A stretch of 35,626 nucleotides of DNA from Rhizobiales bacterium 65-9. Lineage in GTDB: Bacteria > Pseudomonadota > Alphaproteobacteria > Rhizobiales > Beijerinckiaceae. Numbering within the stretch: position 1 is the first letter of the stretch; every line of letters begins with the position of its first letter. The stretch spans positions 41,208-76,833 of the forward strand of contig MKVY01000040.1 of the NCBI GenBank assembly GCA_001899525.1, read 5' to 3'. The position numbers and the translations under genes were made by a program. This document shows positions 32,053 through 35,626 of this stretch, in pieces. The notes below the pieces were generated by a model. It was not told where the DNA came from, did no database searches, and saw only the letters and a list, made by a program, of their open reading frames with translations.

Positions 32053-32056
32053 GGAG
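32053..32056 (+). promoter_or_regulatory. Ribosome-binding site of Gly-rich gene 2
   Basis: GGAG, 6 nt before the ATG at 32063. Confidence 0.7.
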
Positions 32057-32062
32057 ACGATC

Positions 32063-32377
32063 ATGACGAGCTTCAAGAAGATCCTCACCGCCGGTTTCGC
32101 CGTCTTTGCGCTCGTCGGCGCGATCACCGTCACGCATTCGACCGACGCGGAGGCGCAATGGCGCCGCGGCCGCTATTACGGCGGGTACGGTTACGGCGCG
32201 GGCGCCGCGGCGGCCGCAGGCATCGTTGGCGGTCTGGCGCTGGGCGCGATGGCCGCCCAGGCGGCCCAGCCGCGTCCGACCTATATCGAGGAGCCGCGCT
32301 GCTACCGCGTCCGCCGCAATGTGTGGAGCGAGTATCAGGGCCGCTACGTGGTTCGTCGCGTCACCGTCTGCGACTGA
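32063..32377 (+). CDS. Small secreted Gly-rich protein, paralog 2
   Basis: A 104-aa protein, homologous along its whole length to the gene at 31579: signal peptide (MTSFKKILTAGFAVFALVGA, cleavage near AEA), GRYYGGYGYGAG stretch, the same glycine-zipper AGIVGGLALGAMAAQAAQPRP and the same end, CYRVRRNVWSEYQG then RYVVRRVTVCD. The two copies differ mostly in the signal peptide and Gly/Tyr linker, so the zipper and Cys-flanked end are the constrained parts. It has a good ribosome-binding site and its own terminator. Function unknown. Confidence 0.82.
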   Translation: MTSFKKILTAGFAVFALVGAITVTHSTDAEAQWRRGRYYGGYGYGAGAAAAAGIVGGLALGAMAAQAAQPRPTYIEEPRCYRVRRNVWSEYQGRYVVRRVTVCD

Positions 32378-32400
32378 AGCTCGGCCAGTTTCGTTCAATC

Positions 32401-32426
32401 AAGCCCCGCGCCAGCGGGGCTTTTTT
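32401..32426 (+). terminator. Intrinsic terminator of Gly-rich gene 2
   Basis: AAGCCCCGC (32401-32409) pairs with GCGGGGCTT (32414-32422) around a GCCA loop and is followed by a T run: six consecutive T at 32421-32426. Confidence 0.9.
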
Positions 32427-32560
32427 CACTCGCGCAGACGATCAGGGCGCGAATTCGCGCCGGACCGCCTGCGTGCGCTCGCCAAGCGCCGGGGTCGCCA
32501 TGCACTACGCGTCGTAGTCGCGCGCGAATCGCCCTCCAGATCCATCATGGGCCGAAGCTC

Positions 32561-34909
32561 CTACGCTCCCCGCCGCAGCCGGTCAGCAAAATGGGTTTTC
32601 ACCGCATCCCAGGCGCCAAGGAAAGGGCGGAAGCGGAAAACGATGCTGTGGCGCCCCGGCGGGATCGCGACGGCGCGGAACAGCACATTCGCCTGGAGGA
32701 CAGTCGCGTCCGCGCCGTCGACGGCGGCGCGCCACCACGGCATCCAGGGATCGTTGAGCGCGAGCCAGCCGCCGTCGGGCGCATCGACCGTGATCGCGAT
32801 CTCCGTATTGCGATAGGAGTCGATGCGCGCCGACCCGGCGCGGCGCGGCGTCGCCGGCGTCGCGACGGCGTTCGCCAACAGAACGGTGCGGCGCGGATCG
32901 AAACCGGGCGGCCAGCCGCCATCCTTCAGCAGTTGATCGAAATCCGCCGGCCGCGCCTCCGTTACCAGCAGCACGCGCGGCAGCGCGTTCGGATTCTCGT
33001 AGATGAAGCCGTCCGGCGTCCGCGCGACCGGCGCCCATTCGCCGGGCTTCAGCGTCCTGTCGATCTGTTCGATCGGGACGCCGGTCGCGATGAAGCGCAG
33101 ACCCAGCATGTCATAGAGAAGCGAGCGGTAGGATGGCGCGAGCGCAGAGAAATTGCGCTGGTCCGCCAGAGCGACATGATCGCCGGCGCCGGTGGCGCGC
33201 GTGTAGAGGCCGAGACGGACCGGATTGTAGCCCAGCGTGTTCTCAAGCCCGTGCACGAGGCTGGCGTTGGGCCAGTGAAATCCCAGCGCCGCGAGCTCGA
33301 TCCGGTCGCGCCGGTCGGCTGAGGCCGTCTCGGCCGTTTTGCGCTTGAGGAAGGCGATCGTCTCATTCTTGGTGTCAGGCCGCAGCACGTCATAGGTCTG
33401 CGGCGGCAGAGCGTTGGCGCCGTTCGGCCCGTTGTTGAAAGCGAGATCGACGGTCGTGACGCCGATGAGCAGCAGCGCCGCGAGCGTGGCGCGGCCGGCC
33501 GCCGTCCATCGCGCCGCGAGCGCGAGCGCGGCTATCCCCGCGGCGAAGGAGATCGCGGCCCATACAAGCGGGACCGGCGTCATGCCGAGCCTGTCGATGC
33601 GCAGGCCGAGAAAAAGCGCCGCGAGAAACGGCGCGGCGACAAGAGCCGCGTCGAACCAGCGCCAACGCACAGCGCCCGCATGCGTCAACAGGCGATGCGC
33701 GAGCCATCCCGCGCAGATCGCGAGGAAATAGCCGATCAGAAAGGTCGCGTCGGCGGGCCGGCGATAGAAGGACACGCCGGGTACGACGTCATAGATCGCC
33801 CGGAAGACGGGCGTGTACCATCCCAGCGCGTAGAGCAGCGCGATCGCAAGCGCGACGGCGAAGAAGCGGATCTCGCGCGCCCACAGCGCGCCGCGCAGAA
33901 CGCCCGCCAGAAGAAACAGAACGATCGGCGCCGCGCCGACATAAAGCACGCCCATGTTCTGCGCGAGAAAAAGCCCGGTGTCGCTCCAGGCGAAGCTCGG
34001 GGGTCCCCAGTATTTCTCCATCTCATAGGCCGCGCCGAAGAGATGGGGGATGATGCTCGTGATCAGCAGCGCGGGATGAAGCGAGCCGCGTCCCGCGCCG
34101 ATAAAATCGATTTCGGGGCGATTGGACTGCTCCGCCAGCAGCCAGGTGAGCGTAACGGGCGGCAGCGTTGCGACAGCGCCGACCACCGCGCCGGCGAGCA
34201 GCGGCGGAAGGCTCGCGCGCATGGTCGGCAGGACGCGGTCGCCGGACAGCCAGTGAGCGACAAGCCACGCCGCAAGCGTGTAGACGCCCAGCAGCGACAC
34301 CTGATCGCGGCCGAGAACGAGAATCGCAGCCGCCAGGCCCGCCAAAGCGCCATAGAGAAGCGAGGAGCGGCGCAACGCGCGGTCGAGCAGAAAGAGCGCG
34401 ATCGGGAGAGAGGCGAGGCTGAGAATCTGTCCGATATGCTGGACGCGCCACGCCGCCGAGCCGCCGAAGGAAAAGATCAGCGCGGCGAGAACCGCGCCGC
34501 CCCAGTGCCAGCCGCGATCACGAAAGAACAGGATGATGAAAACGCCCCCCGCAAGCAGCGCGCCGAACGTCGCCGCATCCATCTCGCGCAGCGACGGCGC
34601 CGCGCTCCACAGCGCCAGAAGAAGAAAAGGCGGGGAGAAGATCAGCGACTGCGGATCGGCGATCTGCGGCGAGCCCGAGAAAACATTCGGCGTCCAGAAG
34701 GGCGATTCGCCCGCATGAAGCGCGCGGGCGAGGAACTGAAGCTGCGGCTGGAAATGCGCCTTCGCGTCCCACGGGATGGTCACGGCGCCCGACAGCCACG
34801 GCCAGCAGCACGCCAGCCACGCTGCAAAAAACAGGACAAGGGCCAACGCGAGCGGCCAGCGCCGCGTCTCCTCGACCGCCGTGGCGGGGGTCAAGCGATC
34901 AGGGGTCAA
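32561..34909 (-). CDS. YfhO-like polytopic membrane protein (GT-C-type)
   Basis: A 782-aa membrane protein with about a dozen hydrophobic segments up to residue about 500 and a soluble C-terminal region of about 280 residues. The first periplasmic loop (PWDAKAHFQPQLQFLARAL, then GESPFWTPNVFSGSPQIADP) and the C-terminal GWLALNDPWMPWWRAAVDG and AIPPGRHSIVFRFRP segments fit the YfhO family, which has a GT-C glycosyltransferase architecture and is linked to glycosylation of cell-surface polymers. The start appears to be TTG at 34909, overlapping the ribA stop by 4 nt; GAAGGA lies directly before it, an unusually close spacing, and a second TTG at 34894 is possible. No ATG occurs before residue about 109. 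Confidence 0.8.
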   Translation of the reverse strand: MTPDRLTPATAVEETRRWPLALALVLFFAAWLACCWPWLSGAVTIPWDAKAHFQPQLQFLARALHAGESPFWTPNVFSGSPQIADPQSLIFSPPFLLLALWSAAPSLREMDAATFGALLAGGVFIILFFRDRGWHWGGAVLAALIFSFGGSAAWRVQHIGQILSLASLPIALFLLDRALRRSSLLYGALAGLAAAILVLGRDQVSLLGVYTLAAWLVAHWLSGDRVLPTMRASLPPLLAGAVVGAVATLPPVTLTWLLAEQSNRPEIDFIGAGRGSLHPALLITSIIPHLFGAAYEMEKYWGPPSFAWSDTGLFLAQNMGVLYVGAAPIVLFLLAGVLRGALWAREIRFFAVALAIALLYALGWYTPVFRAIYDVVPGVSFYRRPADATFLIGYFLAICAGWLAHRLLTHAGAVRWRWFDAALVAAPFLAALFLGLRIDRLGMTPVPLVWAAISFAAGIAALALAARWTAAGRATLAALLLIGVTTVDLAFNNGPNGANALPPQTYDVLRPDTKNETIAFLKRKTAETASADRRDRIELAALGFHWPNASLVHGLENTLGYNPVRLGLYTRATGAGDHVALADQRNFSALAPSYRSLLYDMLGLRFIATGVPIEQIDRTLKPGEWAPVARTPDGFIYENPNALPRVLLVTEARPADFDQLLKDGGWPPGFDPRRTVLLANAVATPATPRRAGSARIDSYRNTEIAITVDAPDGGWLALNDPWMPWWRAAVDGADATVLQANVLFRAVAIPPGRHSIVFRFRPFLGAWDAVKTHFADRLRRGA

Positions 34910-35626
34910 TCCTTCAACTGCGCGCGGGCGGCGAGCGCATCGAAATCGATGATGTGGCCGGCGCGGTCGCGCTTCGAAGCGAGATAACGGGCGTTCTCCG
35001 CCGTCGGCCGTCCCAGCGCGCGCTGATCGGACACGACATCGAGACCCGCGCGCTTCAGGGCGGCGATTTTTTCCGGGTTGTTGGTGATGATGCGAACGCG
35101 CCTGACGCCAAGCTGGCGCAGCATCTCGGCGGCGAAATCGAAGCGACGCTGATCGAAGTCGAAACCCAGCACCTCGTCTGCGTCATAGGTGTCGAAGCCC
35201 TGGCTTTGCAGCTTGTAGGCGCGGATCTTGTTGGCGATGCCGTTGCCGCGGCCTTCCTGATCCAGATACAGGATCACGCCGCCGCCTTCGCGCGCCATGC
35301 CCTGCGCCGTGTCGCGCAACTGATCGCCGCAGTCGCATTTCAGGCTGCCGAACAGATCGCCGGTCAGACAGGCGGAATGGAGGCGCACGGGAACGGGCGC
35401 ATCGAAATCGGGTCGTCCAATGATGATCGCGACCTGATCGCGCAGGCCCTCGCCGCCGCGAAACACGACGAATTCCGTATCAGGCGCTCCTTCGAGCGGC
35501 ACGGGCGCGCGGCCGATCAAGCGCAGACTCTGCACCCTGGCGTCGCGATAGCCGCGAATGGCGTCCGCCTCGACGCGCGCAAGCGCGGGATCGATCCTGG
35601 CCGTGTCGTCGATCGGCACGATCACG
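34906..35626 (-). CDS. ribA: GTP cyclohydrolase II (partial, N-terminus outside window)
   Basis: About 239 residues visible. The catalytic core is complete: the Zn-binding cysteines in HSACLTGDLFGSLKCDCGDQL (three Cys at 86, 97 and 99 of the visible part), YLDQEGRGNGI with the catalytic residues, and ITNNPEKIAALKRAGLDVV. The enzyme opens GTP to 2,5-diamino-6-ribosylamino-pyrimidinone phosphate, formate and diphosphate, the first step of riboflavin synthesis. A GTG occurs at the edge, but the preceding residues look like the middle of a protein, so the long alphaproteobacterial form probably continues beyond the window. No ribB-like DHBP synthase domain is visible here. Confidence 0.92.
   Translation of the reverse strand, partial: VIVPIDDTARIDPALARVEADAIRGYRDARVQSLRLIGRAPVPLEGAPDTEFVVFRGGEGLRDQVAIIIGRPDFDAPVPVRLHSACLTGDLFGSLKCDCGDQLRDTAQGMAREGGGVILYLDQEGRGNGIANKIRAYKLQSQGFDTYDADEVLGFDFDQRRFDFAAEMLRQLGVRRVRIITNNPEKIAALKRAGLDVVSDQRALGRPTAENARYLASKRDRAGHIIDFDALAARAQLKD

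Noticed and set aside
32591-34987. Long plus-strand frames opposite the YfhO-like gene
   Set aside because: Charged, low-complexity shadow frames; the opposite strand has a coherent pattern of membrane segments.

Overview
The window is GC-rich, densely coding DNA from an alphaproteobacterium, most probably a member of Hyphomicrobiales (Rhizobiales). The evidence is the C-terminus of CtrA, a ChpT histidine phosphotransferase, an EipA (DUF1134) envelope protein and TrxR-like ferredoxin-NADP reductase, together with the strong GC3 bias that produces long opposite-strand shadow frames. A Beijerinckiaceae or Methylocystaceae-like source is possible but cannot be shown from the sequence. I see no rRNA, tRNA, CRISPR array, insertion sequence or prophage.

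Layout. (1) 1-5.5 kb, cell-cycle and envelope block: the 3' end of ctrA with a terminator; a caspase-fold lipoprotein that has lost its catalytic His; a reverse-strand operon chpT - single-domain response regulator - cheR; then cysQ and eipA. (2) 5.5-18.8 kb, exopolysaccharide (EPS) locus on both strands: a GNAT (CelD-like) acyltransferase, a polyprenyl-phosphate glycosyl-1-phosphate transferase that starts the repeat unit, a Wzz/ExoP-like co-polymerase with a degenerate kinase domain, a Wzy/ligase-like polymerase, three GT4-type glycosyltransferases, a WecG/TagA-family transferase, a Tat-exported GH10 glycanase and a protein with a GINT1-like beta-propeller. No Wzx flippase and no Wza-type exporter are present here. 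(3) 18.8-22.7 kb, hydroxyproline catabolism: 4-hydroxyproline 2-epimerase, D-hydroxyproline dehydrogenase and a DapA-family deaminase in one reverse operon, divergent from a GntR/FCD regulator. (4) 22.7-30.1 kb, an accessory catabolic block: a small GatC/AtzG-sized protein translationally coupled to an amidase, then (reverse strand) an RraA-family protein, a broken UxaA/SAF-type gene and an Ldh-family dehydrogenase, divergent from a three-gene ABC sugar-type importer that lacks its ATPase gene. (5) 30.1-35.6 kb: a small membrane protein, TrxR-like ferredoxin-NADP reductase, two tandem paralogous secreted Gly-rich proteins each with its own terminator, a large YfhO-like membrane protein and the C-terminal part of RibA (GTP cyclohydrolase II), cut by the window end.

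Working together: CckA-ChpT-CtrA signalling is represented at the left end. The EPS genes would prime, elongate, polymerise, length-control and trim one polymer. The hydroxyproline operon converts trans-4-hydroxy-L-proline to alpha-ketoglutarate semialdehyde; the final dehydrogenase is not in the window. The most unusual points are the pseudo-caspase beside ctrA, the P-loop-less co-polymerase kinase domain, the small-protein/amidase pair, the broken SAF gene and the tandem Gly-zipper paralogs.
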